A stretch of DNA of 64,000 nt from Micromonospora pisi. GTDB lineage: Bacteria > Actinomycetota > Actinomycetes > Mycobacteriales > Micromonosporaceae. Of the stretch, positions 54,470 through 63,967 are shown piece after piece. The notes under the pieces are model-generated. The model saw nothing but the letters and a program-made list of their open reading frames with translations, was not told where the DNA came from and made no database searches. Each line of letters starts with the position of its first letter. The first letter of the stretch is position 1. Both the position numbers and the translations under genes were made by a program. The stretch lies in assembly GCF_003633685.1 (NCBI RefSeq), contig NZ_RBKT01000001.1:4526001-4590000 (forward strand), written 5' to 3'.

Positions 54470-56194
54470 GTGACGGACAACCCGCCAGGCGCGCTACCGA
54501 AGCCCGTGGTGCCCGGTCTGACGGATTTGCATGTGTTTGCCCGAGGTGGCTACGCCACCGTCTACCGCGCCACCCAGGGGTCGGTCGGGCGTGAGGTCGC
54601 GGTCAAGGTCGAGAACCGTACCCTCGGCAGCGAGCGCGACCAGCGGAGATTCCTTCGCGAGGCGCGTGCCGCCGGCCGGATGTCCTCCCACCCGCACGTG
54701 GTCGACCTCTTCGACGCCGGGGTCACCGAGGACCAGCACCCCTACCTGATCATGGAGCTCTGCGACGGCTCGTACGCGGAACGCATGCGCAACTCCCCGC
54801 TCGGGCCGGTCGAGGCCCGCGACCTCGGCGTGAAGATCGCCGACGCGCTCGCCCACTCACACGCCATGGGCGTGCTGCACCGCGACGTCAAGCCGGCGAA
54901 CATCCTGCACTCGCACTTCAACCCGGCCGTGCTCGCCGACTTCGGGCTCGCCGTCCTCGCCGAGGTCCGCGACACCCAGGTCACCCTGGAGGTGCTGACC
55001 CCGGCGTACGCGCCACCGGAGATGTTCCGGCACAGCCCGCCCTCACCGGCGGTCGACGTCTACGCCCTCTCGGCCACCCTCTACGCGGTGATGCACGGCC
55101 AGCCGCCACGCTGGCGCACCGACCGCAACCCGAGCCTGGTCACGCTGATGGAACTGTTCAGCGAGCCGATCCCCGAGCTGCCCGGTGTGCCACCGGAACT
55201 GGTCGAGGTGCTCCGCTACGGCATGGCCAACGACCCCGAAGCCCGGCCCACCGCGGCGCAGCTACGCGACCTGCTCGCCGCACTGCCGATCGGCCCGGTC
55301 GCGCCGATCTCCGGTGCCCCGGTCTCCGGCACCCCCTACACCGGTTCACCGATCTCCAGCCCCCCGTTCCCGGGTTCGTCGTTCCCCAACTCGCCGTACC
55401 CGGTTTCGCCCGCCACCGGCCCGACCAGTGGCATCAACGGCGCAATTCCCGGCCAGACCGGACCGGACCATCGCAACCAGTCGGACGCCACCGCCCCGGG
55501 CGGGCTGGGCGCCTCCACCACCGCCCCGAGCGGCGGCTACCCCACCCCGCCCGGACCCCGTCCGCCGGTCAGCGCGCGCTACGACGACAACCACCCGACC
55601 GTACGGACCAACCCCCGGCGACGCCGTCTGCGCTGGTTCTTCGGCGGGCTCGGCGTACTCGCCCTGATGCTCGCGACCGCCACCGGATCCTGGTACGCCG
55701 CCCGCGTCGACCGGACCGCGCTGCCCGGAGCCAGCGCCACCGTCACCGACTCCCCGGTGCCGCCGACCCTCTCCGGTGGCGCGAAGCGACCGTCCGGCGG
55801 GGCCCTGCCGGGCTGCCGGCTGGTGCCGCTGCCCAACGGTGGGCGCTGCACCGACGAGCTGGAGTGCTTCGGCCCGATGCAGATCCAGGGCACGCACGCC
55901 GGGGCGAGCCGGGTCTCCTGCGCCGGCCGGCACAGCTGGGAGGCGTACGCCGCCGGTGACCTGCCGGCCGAGGTCGACGCCGCGAACCACCAGGCGATCT
56001 GGAAGGACTCGACGGTGCAGGGCATCTGCAACGCGAACACCTTCCGGCTCACCACGCAGTTGCTCAGCGCCGGCGACTGGCAGCTTCAGGTGCTGCCGCC
56101 CAACGGCGACGAGCTGGCCCCGGGCGAGCGGGTGTTCCGGTGCCTCGCAGGCAAGGGCACCAACGCGTTGACCGGCCCCACCCTCGGCCGCTGA
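54470..56194 (+). CDS. Membrane Ser/Thr protein kinase with extracellular Cys-rich domain
   Basis: 574 residues. The N-terminal kinase has the Gly-rich loop FARGGYATVY, Lys46 (VAVKVE), the catalytic Asp139 in HRDVKPAN, and the DFG at 157-159. A Pro/Ser/Gly-rich linker (about 280-380) follows, then one transmembrane helix (LGVLALMLATATGSWYAA). The extracellular domain carries several Cys and a VSCAGRHSWEAYAAGDLP-type block, which resembles septum-formation (Septum_form) domains rather than PASTA. GTG start at 54470. Probably senses an envelope signal; substrate unknown. Confidence 0.88.
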   Translation: MTDNPPGALPKPVVPGLTDLHVFARGGYATVYRATQGSVGREVAVKVENRTLGSERDQRRFLREARAAGRMSSHPHVVDLFDAGVTEDQHPYLIMELCDGSYAERMRNSPLGPVEARDLGVKIADALAHSHAMGVLHRDVKPANILHSHFNPAVLADFGLAVLAEVRDTQVTLEVLTPAYAPPEMFRHSPPSPAVDVYALSATLYAVMHGQPPRWRTDRNPSLVTLMELFSEPIPELPGVPPELVEVLRYGMANDPEARPTAAQLRDLLAALPIGPVAPISGAPVSGTPYTGSPISSPPFPGSSFPNSPYPVSPATGPTSGINGAIPGQTGPDHRNQSDATAPGGLGASTTAPSGGYPTPPGPRPPVSARYDDNHPTVRTNPRRRRLRWFFGGLGVLALMLATATGSWYAARVDRTALPGASATVTDSPVPPTLSGGAKRPSGGALPGCRLVPLPNGGRCTDELECFGPMQIQGTHAGASRVSCAGRHSWEAYAAGDLPAEVDAANHQAIWKDSTVQGICNANTFRLTTQLLSAGDWQLQVLPPNGDELAPGERVFRCLAGKGTNALTGPTLGR

Positions 56195-56210
56195 GCCGAC
56201 CGAGGTCCCC

Positions 56211-57155
56211 TCAGGCGGAGGTCGTCGGGAAAGCCGTCGGACCGATCGAGTCGGCGGCGGAGCGCAGCGCCTCCAGCATCGCCGTGATGGCACTGGTCCG
56301 GGCCAGGTCCGGCCAGGTGTACGCGGACACGGTCCGGCGCAGCACCGGCTCGACCCGTACCGGGACCACGTCCGGGTGCTGGAGGAAGGCGAGCACCAGA
56401 CTCGGCAGCAGGGCGACACCGAGTCCCGCCGCGACCAGGCCCTGCAACGCCAGGTTGTCGTCGGTGGCGCAGGCGATGGTGGGGTTGAAGCCGCTGCCCG
56501 TACAGGCGTCGACAAAACTGCTCCGGCACTTGGGACAGCCGGCGATCCAGGTCTCCCCGGCCAGGTCGGCGAGCTGGACCGAGCGCCGTCCGGCCAGTGG
56601 GTGACCGTTCGGCACCAGCAGCACCAGCGAGTCGACCAGCAGCGGCACCTCCAGCATGCCCGCCTCGGCTGGCCCGGTCTCCGCCGCGCGGGGCAGCTCC
56701 GACTCGTACGTGAAGGCGACCACCACGTCACACTCGGCCCGGCGGAGCACCTGGTACGACTCGGGCGGCTCGGCCTCCAGCAGCTCCAGCCGTACCTGCG
56801 GGTACCGCTCCTTGAGCGCGGCGGCGGCGTACGGCACCAGGGTCGCGTTGGCGCTGGGGAAGGCGCAGACCCGTACGGTGCCGGTTTCGAGGGTGGCGAC
56901 CGCCCGTACCTGCTGTTGGGCGACGGCCATGTTGTCGAGGATGTCGGCGGCGTGCCGGGCCAGGGTGGTGCCCGCCTCGGTGAGCCGCAGGGTACGTCCG
57001 ACCCGGGCGAAGAGCGGTCCGCCGACGGTCCGCTCCAGTGCCTTGATCTGTTGGCTGACCGCCGGCTGGGTGCAGTGCATCGAGCGGGCCGCCGCGGAGA
57101 ACGAGCCGCTCTCCACCACCTGACGGAACATCACAAGCTGGCGCAGGTCGATCAC
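56211..57155 (-). CDS. LysR-family transcriptional regulator
   Basis: 314 residues. The N-terminal winged helix-turn-helix (DLRQLVMFRQVVESGSFSAA then HCTQPAVSQQIKALE) is followed by the periplasmic-binding-like effector domain with ADEL-type block TDDNLALQGLVAAGLGVALLPSL near residue 237. It starts 24 bp from a T-N11-A palindrome (57164-57180), consistent with autoregulation. The ligand is unknown. The cysteine dioxygenase gene is 73 bp upstream on the same strand, so regulation of that gene is plausible. Confidence 0.92.
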   Translation of the reverse strand: MIDLRQLVMFRQVVESGSFSAAARSMHCTQPAVSQQIKALERTVGGPLFARVGRTLRLTEAGTTLARHAADILDNMAVAQQQVRAVATLETGTVRVCAFPSANATLVPYAAAALKERYPQVRLELLEAEPPESYQVLRRAECDVVVAFTYESELPRAAETGPAEAGMLEVPLLVDSLVLLVPNGHPLAGRRSVQLADLAGETWIAGCPKCRSSFVDACTGSGFNPTIACATDDNLALQGLVAAGLGVALLPSLVLAFLQHPDVVPVRVEPVLRRTVSAYTWPDLARTSAITAMLEALRSAADSIGPTAFPTTSA

Positions 57156-57163
57156 GCGGGAAG

Positions 57164-57180
57164 CATAACCGCTGCTTATG
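57164..57180. promoter_or_regulatory. LysR-type T-N11-A palindrome
   Basis: CATAACCGCTGCTTATG is a dyad with CATAA and TTATG arms and fits the T-N11-A LysR box (T57166 to A57178). It lies directly upstream of the first LysR gene and just after the cysteine dioxygenase stop, so it probably serves for autoregulation. Confidence 0.5.
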
Positions 57181-57228
57181 GGTCTGCCCGGGGGTGTGAT
57201 GAGGCTCGCCTAGCCGGCCGAGGCCCGC

Positions 57229-57762
57229 TCAGCCGACCAGGACGGGGAGTTGGTAGCGGCGGCGGATGCTGGTGCCGACCCGGGAGATGTCCGCGCCGTA
57301 GATGTGGATCGAGACGGCGGTGTCGGTGCCGGCGTTGCGTACCTCGTGGATGTCGCCGGGCGGGGCGATGCCGCAGACGCTGCCGGTGAGGTTCTCGGTC
57401 ACCTCCGCCTGGGTGAGGAACACGTCGCCGTCGCGTTCGGTGACCTCGTACCGGACCTCGGACTCGACGCCGTCGACCACGCCGACGACGCACCAGCAGA
57501 GGTGGTCGTGGATGGGGGTGGCCTGCCCCGGCCGCCAGACCAGGGCGACGACGGAGAAGAGGCCGTCCGGTTCGACGTGCAGCACGTGCTGGACGTAGCT
57601 GTCCGGGTCGCCGGCCAACTGCTCCGGGGTGAGGATCTCCCGGGTGGGCAGGTTGGCCCGGAGGGCGGCGCTGACCAGTTGCGCGGTCTCCTCGGGCGGA
57701 CAGACCTGGTTGGCCGCGATCCGGACGCTCCGGACCAGGTCGTCGAGCTGGTTCGTGGACAT
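57229..57762 (-). CDS. Cysteine dioxygenase family protein
   Basis: 177 residues, cupin fold. The Fe(II) ligands are visible: PIHDHLCWCVVGVVDG near residue 82 provides two His, and PPGDIHEVRN near residue 132 gives the third. Cysteine dioxygenase oxidises cysteine to cysteine sulfinate with O2. ATG 57762 is chosen over upstream codons that lack family similarity. Its neighbours include a YeiH-type exporter and two LysR regulators, which fits handling of sulfite derived from cysteine breakdown. Confidence 0.88.
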   Translation of the reverse strand: MSTNQLDDLVRSVRIAANQVCPPEETAQLVSAALRANLPTREILTPEQLAGDPDSYVQHVLHVEPDGLFSVVALVWRPGQATPIHDHLCWCVVGVVDGVESEVRYEVTERDGDVFLTQAEVTENLTGSVCGIAPPGDIHEVRNAGTDTAVSIHIYGADISRVGTSIRRRYQLPVLVG

Positions 57763-57874
57763 CTTTCCCGTACCCCCTCGGGGCCGAGGTTCGACGACTC
57801 GGGCCCTGAGGCCAGTCTGCGGATCGGGCTCTCCCAGGACCAATTGCGATTTCTTGGCCGGCTCAAAGCACGGC

Positions 57875-58810
57875 TTATGGTTCGTCGGGCCGGTCCGACT
57901 CGGCCCGCTCCGTCCGGCCGGACCGGGCGATCGCCTGGAGCAGTGCGGTGGCGGAGCCGGTGAGGCGCCGTCCGCGCGGCCAGACGGCGCGCAGCGTACG
58001 GCTCAGCGTCAGCCCGCGTACCGGGATCGCGACCAGCAGTTTCGCGGCGAGTTCCATCTCCACCGCGTAGCGGCTGAGTACCGCCGGGGCGGTGCCGGCC
58101 ATGGCCGCGCCCTTGACTGCGGCGTTGGAGCCGAGGGCCAGCTCCGGGGGGAGCGGGTCGAGATCGGCGAGGGCCCGTTCGAGGGTTTCCCGGGTGCCGG
58201 ATCCGACCTCGCGGACCACCAGCCGGGTCCCGGCCAGCTCGGTCGGCTCCAACGGCTGGCGGCGCCGCGCCCACCGGTGCCCCGGTGCCACCACCACGAT
58301 CAACTGGTCGTGCCCGACGACCAGGGTGTCGAGCCCTTCCGGCACCGTCGGTCCCTCGACGAAACCGACGTCGATCCCCTCGTCGGCGAGGACCAGCCGG
58401 GCCACCTCGGTCGAGTTGATCACGGTTAGGCCGACCCGGATGTCCGGGTACGTCATCCGCAGGTGGTGCAGCCACCGGGGCAGCAGCGCCTCGGCGACGG
58501 TCATGCTCGCGGCGACCCGCAACTGGGCGGCCCGTGCCTCGCGGAGGGCGACGAGGCTGTGGCGGAACTCGTCGGCCGCCCCGAGCAGCCGGATGGCCCA
58601 ACCGACCACCACCCGGCCGTCGTCGGTGAGGGGCGATCCCCGGTGGGTGCGGAGCAGCAGCGGCACCCCGGCCCAGCGTTCGAGGGCGGCCAGCCGCTTG
58701 GTCGCCGACGGCTGGGCGATGCCGGCCGCCCGTGCCGCCTGGCCGATGCTGCCCAGCTCGGCGACGTCGACCAGCAGCCGGAGGGATTCGAGATCCGGGA
58801 GGTCGCTCAT
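57875..58810 (-). CDS. LysR-family regulator divergent to YeiH exporter
   Basis: 311 residues (ATG 58810; GTG 58816 also possible). Helix-turn-helix SLRLLVDVAELGSIGQAARAA then QPSATKRLAALERWAGVPLLLRTHRG at the N-terminus, and effector domain motifs VGLTVINSTEVARLV and VGHDQLIVVVAPGHRWA. It faces away from the transporter gene with a perfect palindrome at its start codon. This is the YeiE/YeiH arrangement, in which the regulator responds to sulfite in E. coli; the ligand here is inferred. Confidence 0.9.
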   Translation of the reverse strand: MSDLPDLESLRLLVDVAELGSIGQAARAAGIAQPSATKRLAALERWAGVPLLLRTHRGSPLTDDGRVVVGWAIRLLGAADEFRHSLVALREARAAQLRVAASMTVAEALLPRWLHHLRMTYPDIRVGLTVINSTEVARLVLADEGIDVGFVEGPTVPEGLDTLVVGHDQLIVVVAPGHRWARRRQPLEPTELAGTRLVVREVGSGTRETLERALADLDPLPPELALGSNAAVKGAAMAGTAPAVLSRYAVEMELAAKLLVAIPVRGLTLSRTLRAVWPRGRRLTGSATALLQAIARSGRTERAESDRPDEP

Positions 58811-58823
58811 AGCCACAGGCTAT
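58809..58823. promoter_or_regulatory. LysR operator between regulator and YeiH exporter
   Basis: ATAGCCACAGGCTAT is a perfect 15-bp dyad, ATAGCC and GGCTAT around ACA, and fits T-N11-A. It overlaps the LysR start codon and lies 64 bp before the exporter start, an ideal place for autorepression and activation of the divergent gene. Confidence 0.65.
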
Positions 58824-58886
58824 GGGGTCGACCGTGATCGAGGGCTACTGACTCCCTGACCAGGGGCGCAACCTGGGAGTGCAGTA

Positions 58887-59957
58887 GTGGAACGAGGGGG
58901 TGGCGGGGTGGCGGTAGCGGCACAGGCGCGGGTCATCGAGCGGGCACCAGTCCCGACCCGGCCCGGATCCACCGCCACCCTGCCGGGGCTCGCCGTCGCC
59001 GCAGCCGTCGCGCTGATCGGGTACGGCGTCAACCAACTCGCCAGCCCGGTCAGTCCGATGATCGTGGCGATCCTGCTCGGCGTCGGCGTACGCAGCCTCG
59101 GTGGCTACCGGGAGTGGATGCGCCCCGGACTGACCTTCGCCGCCAAGGGACTGCTCCGGGCCGGCATCGTGCTGCTCGGCCTGCAACTCGTCGCCGCCGA
59201 CATCCTCGACCTCGGCATCGGTCCGATCGCGGTGGTCGTGGTCAGCGTGGCGGCGGCGTGGCTGGTCACCCGCTGGGTCGGACGGCGACTCGGCCTGCGC
59301 CCGGCGACCGCACTGCTGGTCGCGACCGGTGTCTCCATCTGTGGTGCCTCCGCCGTCATCGGCATGAACGAGGTCGCCGACGGTGAGGAGGAGGACGTGG
59401 TCACCGCGATCGGCGTGGTCACCGTCCTCGGCACCCTCTGCATGCTGCTCATTCCCGGCCTGGGCCTGCTCTTCGGCCTCGACCACACCCTGATCGGCCT
59501 CTGGGCCGGGGCGAGCATCCACGAGGTCGGTCAGGTCGTCGCGGTCGGCGGTGCGATCGGAGCGGCGGCGTTGGCCACCGCAGTCGTGGTGAAGCTCTGC
59601 CGGGTGGCCCTGCTCGCCCCGCTGGTCGCCCTCGTCGCGGCCGGCCGCCGTCGCGCCTCGGACCCGGCGGCTGACGGGCACCGCTCCCGTCCGCCGGTGC
59701 TGCCCTGGTTCGTCGTCGGATTCCTGGCCGCGATGGCGTTGCGCTCCACCGGGGTCATGCCGCACGGGCTGGTCACCACGGTCTCGACGATCGCCGGACT
59801 GCTGCTCGCCGCGGCGATGTTCGCTGTCGGCACCTCGGTCGATCTCCGTACGGTGACCCGGAGCAGTGGTCGCGCGCTCGCCACCGGCGCCGCCGGCACC
59901 CTGGTCCTGGCCACCGCGTCGCTCGGCGGACTGCTGCTGGTCGGGGCCGGTTCCTAA
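58887..59957 (+). CDS. YeiH-family putative sulfate/sulfite exporter
   Basis: 356 residues with about ten transmembrane segments. The UPF0324/Cons_hypoth698 pattern is clear: VSPMIVAILLGVGVRSLGGYREW near residue 50, GLQLVAADILDLG, VSICGASAVIGMNEVADGEEEDV near residue 150 and FVVGFLAAMALRS near residue 270. YeiH proteins are linked to efflux of sulfite or sulfonates. GTG 58887 or a nearby GTG 58908 is the start. Adjacent LysR palindrome at 58809-58823 and the cysteine dioxygenase support a sulfur role. Confidence 0.88.
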   Translation: MERGGGGVAVAAQARVIERAPVPTRPGSTATLPGLAVAAAVALIGYGVNQLASPVSPMIVAILLGVGVRSLGGYREWMRPGLTFAAKGLLRAGIVLLGLQLVAADILDLGIGPIAVVVVSVAAAWLVTRWVGRRLGLRPATALLVATGVSICGASAVIGMNEVADGEEEDVVTAIGVVTVLGTLCMLLIPGLGLLFGLDHTLIGLWAGASIHEVGQVVAVGGAIGAAALATAVVVKLCRVALLAPLVALVAAGRRRASDPAADGHRSRPPVLPWFVVGFLAAMALRSTGVMPHGLVTTVSTIAGLLLAAAMFAVGTSVDLRTVTRSSGRALATGAAGTLVLATASLGGLLLVGAGS

Positions 59958-60130
59958 CCGGTGGGATGCGCTCCTGACGGTGCGTAGGCGTTGTGGCTGG
60001 CCCGCCCAGTTTGTCCGGCGATTCAGCTCACACTTCCCCGCCGGGCCTACCCATAACAAGGAACAACAGGTTCTATTGCGGCGCACCAGTCTGTTCCGTG
60101 CAATTTAGCTAATATTTATAGGGATGCCCC

Positions 60131-60964
60131 GTGTCGCCAAGTGACCTCACCCGGCTCGCCGAACTCACCGAAGCCGAAGTCAACCGCCAGTACGCGACGA
60201 TGGCTTCCGAGCGCGGCAAGGTGGCCCTCGGCATCAGCACCGCCGACATCGGCGGCGGCTTCTCGCTGGTGATGCGGAACGACCCGACCGGCGGTGGCTG
60301 GAACAAGACGCTGGGTATCGGCTTCGCCGAACCGGTGACGAAGAAGCTGATCGGCGAGGTTCTCGACTTCCACCGGGAGCACGGCAGTCCGTCGGCCCAG
60401 CTCCAGATCGCACCGGAACTCCTTCCCCCGGACTGGGACGACATCCGCGACGCGTACGGGCTCACGCCGGGCGGCCACATGATGAAATTCGCCTGCGCGG
60501 TCGAGGACTTCAAGCCGAGTACGACCGACCTACGGGTCGGCCTGGTCGAACCGCAGGACATCGACAAGTGGGCGACCCTGCTCAGCGTCATCTTCGGCAT
60601 GCCTGAACACTTCGACTCGATGGTCTCGGGCTCCGCCCGCCGGTCCGACTTCCGCCCTTTCGCCGCCTGGGACGGGGACGAGATGGTCGCCGGAGGCAGC
60701 CTCTTCATCCACGGCGAGGTCGCGTCGCTCAACACCGGCGCCACGAAGGAAAGTCACCGCAACCGTGGGATCCAGTCGGCGATTCTCACGGCCCGAGCGC
60801 AGGCCGCCGCCGAAGCCGGCTGCCGCTGGCTGGTCACCGAGACCGGCAAGCCCGGGGAGGGCGAGTCGAACCCGTCGTACAACAACATGCTCCGCTCCGG
60901 ATTCACCCTGCTGTACCCGCGGCAGAGCTGGATCTGGAAGCCGAAAGGCACCGTCGCCGCCTGA
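60131..60964 (+). CDS. GNAT-like acetyltransferase (tandem pair, first copy)
   Basis: 277 residues. The N-terminal 150 residues form a beta-rich domain (ITKKLIGEVLDFHREHGSPSAQLQIAPEL-type segments) followed by a GNAT fold with FAAWDGDEMVAGGSLFIHGEVASLNTGAT (near residue 178) and the acetyl-CoA loop ESHRNRGIQSAILTARAQAA near residue 208. GTG start at 60131. The next gene encodes a paralogue of the same length and architecture; the two arose by duplication. Substrate unknown. The 60 bp before it are AT-rich and may hold the promoter. Confidence 0.82.
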   Translation: MSPSDLTRLAELTEAEVNRQYATMASERGKVALGISTADIGGGFSLVMRNDPTGGGWNKTLGIGFAEPVTKKLIGEVLDFHREHGSPSAQLQIAPELLPPDWDDIRDAYGLTPGGHMMKFACAVEDFKPSTTDLRVGLVEPQDIDKWATLLSVIFGMPEHFDSMVSGSARRSDFRPFAAWDGDEMVAGGSLFIHGEVASLNTGATKESHRNRGIQSAILTARAQAAAEAGCRWLVTETGKPGEGESNPSYNNMLRSGFTLLYPRQSWIWKPKGTVAA

Positions 60965-61009
60965 GTCGGCCGGCCGGTGATCGCATCAGTCGCATCTACG
61001 GGGTGTTCC

Positions 61010-61816
61010 ATGTCAGCAGAGAAGATCACGACAGCACTCGCCGAGTTTGTCGAGCTGGAGGCGAACGCGGCGATCGTCGCGTTGCTGCCCGCGACCGACC
61101 GGGAGAGGTACGGCTTCGCCGTGCGTCGCGTCGGCGGGGGCGCGTCCCTCGCCTATCGGGACGGCAACCTGCACAAGACGCTCGGGCTCGGTCTCACCGA
61201 GCCGGTCACCGGGCAGCTGATCGGCGAGGTCATCGACTGGCACCGCGAGTACGGCAGCACCGCGCTCCGGATCCAGATCGCCCCGGAGGCCCTGCCGTCG
61301 AACTGGGACGAGATCTGCGCCGTACACGGGCTCACCGCCGGTCGCTCGACCGTGAAGCTCGCCGGTGAGGTCGACGCCATCCAGCCGGGTACGACGGATC
61401 TGCGGGTCGCGCCGATCACGCCGGCGCAGGCCGGGCAGTGGGCGTCGCTGACCAGCGACGTGTTCGGAATGCCGGAGCCCTTTGCCAAGGCGGCCACCGC
61501 CTCGGCGGGACAGCCTGACTTCCACCCGTACGCCGCCTGGGACGGCGACGAGATGGTGGCGGGCGCGAACCTCTTTGTCCACGGCGAGGCCGCCTCACTG
61601 AACTCCGACGCCACCCTGGAAAGTCACCGTGGGCGGGGCGCGCATTCGGCCCTGATCACGGTGCGGGCACAGGCCGCCGCGGCGGCCGGATGCCGCTGGC
61701 TGGTAGCCGAAACCAGTCGGCCCGCGCCGGGTGACTCGAACCCGTCCCTGAACAACATGATCCGCCTGGGGCTCACCCCGTTGTACGACCGCCAGGACTG
61801 GATCTGGCAGGCGTAG
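61010..61816 (+). CDS. GNAT-like acetyltransferase (tandem pair, second copy)
   Basis: 268 residues, collinear with the 60131 protein. Identical blocks include YAAWDGDEMVAGANLFVHGEAASLNSDAT (near residue 178), the acetyl-CoA loop ESHRGRGAHSALITVRAQAAA and the C-terminal NNMIRLGLTPLYDRQDWIWQ. Similarity over the whole length indicates a recent tandem duplication with divergence at the N-terminal 40 residues. ATG 61010 gives the matching N-terminus. Confidence 0.82.
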   Translation: MSAEKITTALAEFVELEANAAIVALLPATDRERYGFAVRRVGGGASLAYRDGNLHKTLGLGLTEPVTGQLIGEVIDWHREYGSTALRIQIAPEALPSNWDEICAVHGLTAGRSTVKLAGEVDAIQPGTTDLRVAPITPAQAGQWASLTSDVFGMPEPFAKAATASAGQPDFHPYAAWDGDEMVAGANLFVHGEAASLNSDATLESHRGRGAHSALITVRAQAAAAAGCRWLVAETSRPAPGDSNPSLNNMIRLGLTPLYDRQDWIWQA

Positions 61817-61852
61817 ACCGTGGGGGCCGCACCCTTGCTCGGCGTCTGACTC

Positions 61853-63707
61853 TCAGGTGTGGACGTGGCAGCCGGTGGGGGTGAGGATCGCGGTCACCGG
61901 TTGCCCCGGGTGGCGGCGGCCGAGTTGGCGGATCATCCCTTCTGGATCGTCGGGTGCGATGCTCGTGGCGCTGGACTGTGGCACCGGGATCGGTTGGCGT
62001 GGGTCGGTGGGGACGGTCGAGGCGATAGCCAGTTCGAGGTACGCGTAACAGGCGGCGACCGCCGAGGCCAGGCTCGGGTGGTACGGGCGCTGTGGTGCGA
62101 AACGGTCGGCCTGGTCGACCCGGAGCACGTCGACCTGCCACCCTTCGCCACGAGTGCGAAGTGAGAAGCCGTCACGCCGCTGGTCGACTTCGACGGTGAC
62201 CGCCAGGGCGAGACCCAACCCGTGGACCAGCCGGATCAGCTCGGCGAGCGTCGGTGCGTCGGGAAGGGGGCTGCGTACGAGCAGCCGGGCGGCGGGACGG
62301 CCGGCGCTGAGCCGGGACAGGTGCAGGGTGAGCGGGTCGTCGGTGGCGTCGGCGAGCGGGATGAGCCCGTCGCGGCTGCCCGGGTCGACGGGAGCGCTGG
62401 TGCCGAGTTCGGTCAGGTGCTCGGGGCGTACGCCGAGAATGTGCGCCCAGTGCGCGAGCCGGTAGTGACTGGGAAGGGCGACCACCGGTGTGCCGTCGGG
62501 TTGCAGGGCGACCGGCGACAGGCGCAACGGCCGGTCGGGGTCGGCGAGCCAGTTGAGGTGCATGACCTGACCGTCGAGATCGGTGATGGTGACGACGGTG
62601 CCGAGGTACGACCGTCGAGCGCCCCGGCAGGTGCGGCAGCGCGGTGGGAGCCCGTTGCTGCTGGTGGTGGCGCAGTCGGGGCAGTCGACGTACGGAATGC
62701 TCGGCCCCTGCCAGCTCGGCTCCGGCGGCTCCCGGTCCCGCACGCACCTGCCAGCGTCTGACCCCGACGGGCCGGACAGGCGCAGTTTGGTGTGCCACCA
62801 GCGACCGTCCCGCCAGATCGCCTGCGCGCCGCGGACCGCCGGCTCATCGTAGGTGCGGATGCGTTTTTCGAGCCGCTGCACGTCCAGGTCGTCGGTGGTG
62901 GGTGGGCTCGGTGGGCCGTCCGGGATGACGAGGTACGCGGGCGCGCGCAGGGCCCGCTGGTGCAGCCCGTGCAGGGCGCCGGCGACGGTCACCGCGTCGA
63001 GGGCGGTGCCGAGGCTGTCGAACCGGCCGCGTTGCTCGGCGGGTGGAGGGGCGCCGGGGGCGTCGTAGCGGATCGCCCAGGTCAACGCGGCGCCCGGCTG
63101 GCGACGGACCTCGATCACCAGGTCCAGGCAGAGCTGCCCGGCGAGGGTGACCAACGTGGCGAGCCGTTCCGGGAGGGTGGGCGGCGCGGGGGGGCGGGGT
63201 GCAACGACCAAGATGGACGAGCCACGGGTCCCAGGAGCGGCGGGCCAGGGCGGTGGCTTCGAGGGCGCGTCGTTGCGCCAGCGGCAGTTCGGGGCGCCAG
63301 TGACCGGGGAGCAGGACCGTCAGCTCCTCGAACGGCCGGTCGGGGCTGACGATGTCGTGCACGGAGGCGGCGCTGACCTCGGCGGCGAGAGCGTGGACGA
63401 GCGGGGTGAGGTCGAGGGCGGGGTGGCCGTCCGGGTCGTAGCCCGGTTCGACGCTGCCGGGGACCACACTGGCGGAGGCGACGGCCCCGGTGTCGACGTT
63501 GGCGACGGTGAGCACGAGCTGCGCGCGGCGTACCCCGAGCTGGTGGCAGTCGTGGCAGGGCTGGGCGACCGTACCGATGCCCGTGCAGAGCGGGCAGGGC
63601 GGGTCTTCGGCGGTGGCGTCGTTACCGGGTCGGGTGCAGCGGCAGGCGACCAGGAGGAACGTGGTGCCGGCGCAGTCCGGGCACTCGATTAGGTTCTGCC
63701 CGTTCAT
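61853..63707 (-). pseudogene. Zn-ribbon hypothetical protein gene split by a one-base frameshift
   Basis: Two consecutive frames make one protein of about 617 residues. The N-terminal part (from ATG 63707) has the CPDCAGTTFLLVACRC and CPLCTGIGTVAQPCHDCH zinc-ribbon motifs and runs to WLVHLGRC in one frame. The continuation from PPAPPTLPERLATLVTLAG lies in the other frame, with a second Cys cluster CPDCATTSSNGLPPRCRTCRG. The switch falls in a run of seven G (plus strand, 63188-63194); deleting one base joins the frames. This is either a sequencing error or a real frameshift. Family of unknown function, conserved in actinobacteria. ATGA-coupled to the upstream gene. Confidence 0.7.
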
Positions 63708-63967
63708 CGGGCGGTCCGGTGGTTGCACTCGCCGGTGTGTTCGGTCCGCAGCACGCAACGCCGCCCGCTGGTCAGCCTCCGACCGCAGAACACCCGGTGT
63801 ACGACCTCCGGTTCGTCCTGCGCGCTGAGCGTGATGTCGCGGGTGTCGAGCGCGCGGAACGCCGCCGCGAGCGAGTGCCCGATCGTACGGGCGATCACGG
63901 CTGCCGTCTGCGGGTTCGGTGCCTGGATCGGCAGGTGGATGGTGAACCGTTGACGGTTGCTGGTCAC
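63704..63967 (-). CDS. Small hypothetical protein upstream of the Zn-ribbon gene
   Basis: 87 residues. The N-terminus (MTSNRQRFTIHLPIQAPNPQ) and helix TAAVIARTIGHSLAAAFRALDTRDITL are followed by a C-terminal Cys/His segment (FCGRRLTSGRRCVLRTEHTGECNH) that may bind zinc. Its TGA overlaps the ATG of the Zn-ribbon gene. No family name known. The region continues past the window end, so its promoter is not visible. Confidence 0.7.
   Translation of the reverse strand: MTSNRQRFTIHLPIQAPNPQTAAVIARTIGHSLAAAFRALDTRDITLSAQDEPEVVHRVFCGRRLTSGRRCVLRTEHTGECNHRTAR

Noticed and set aside
52882-54480. 532-codon minus-strand frame over the end of the cyclase gene and the small membrane protein
   Set aside because: Low-complexity Arg/Ser/Ala-rich translation across two real genes; no motif and no ribosome-binding site.
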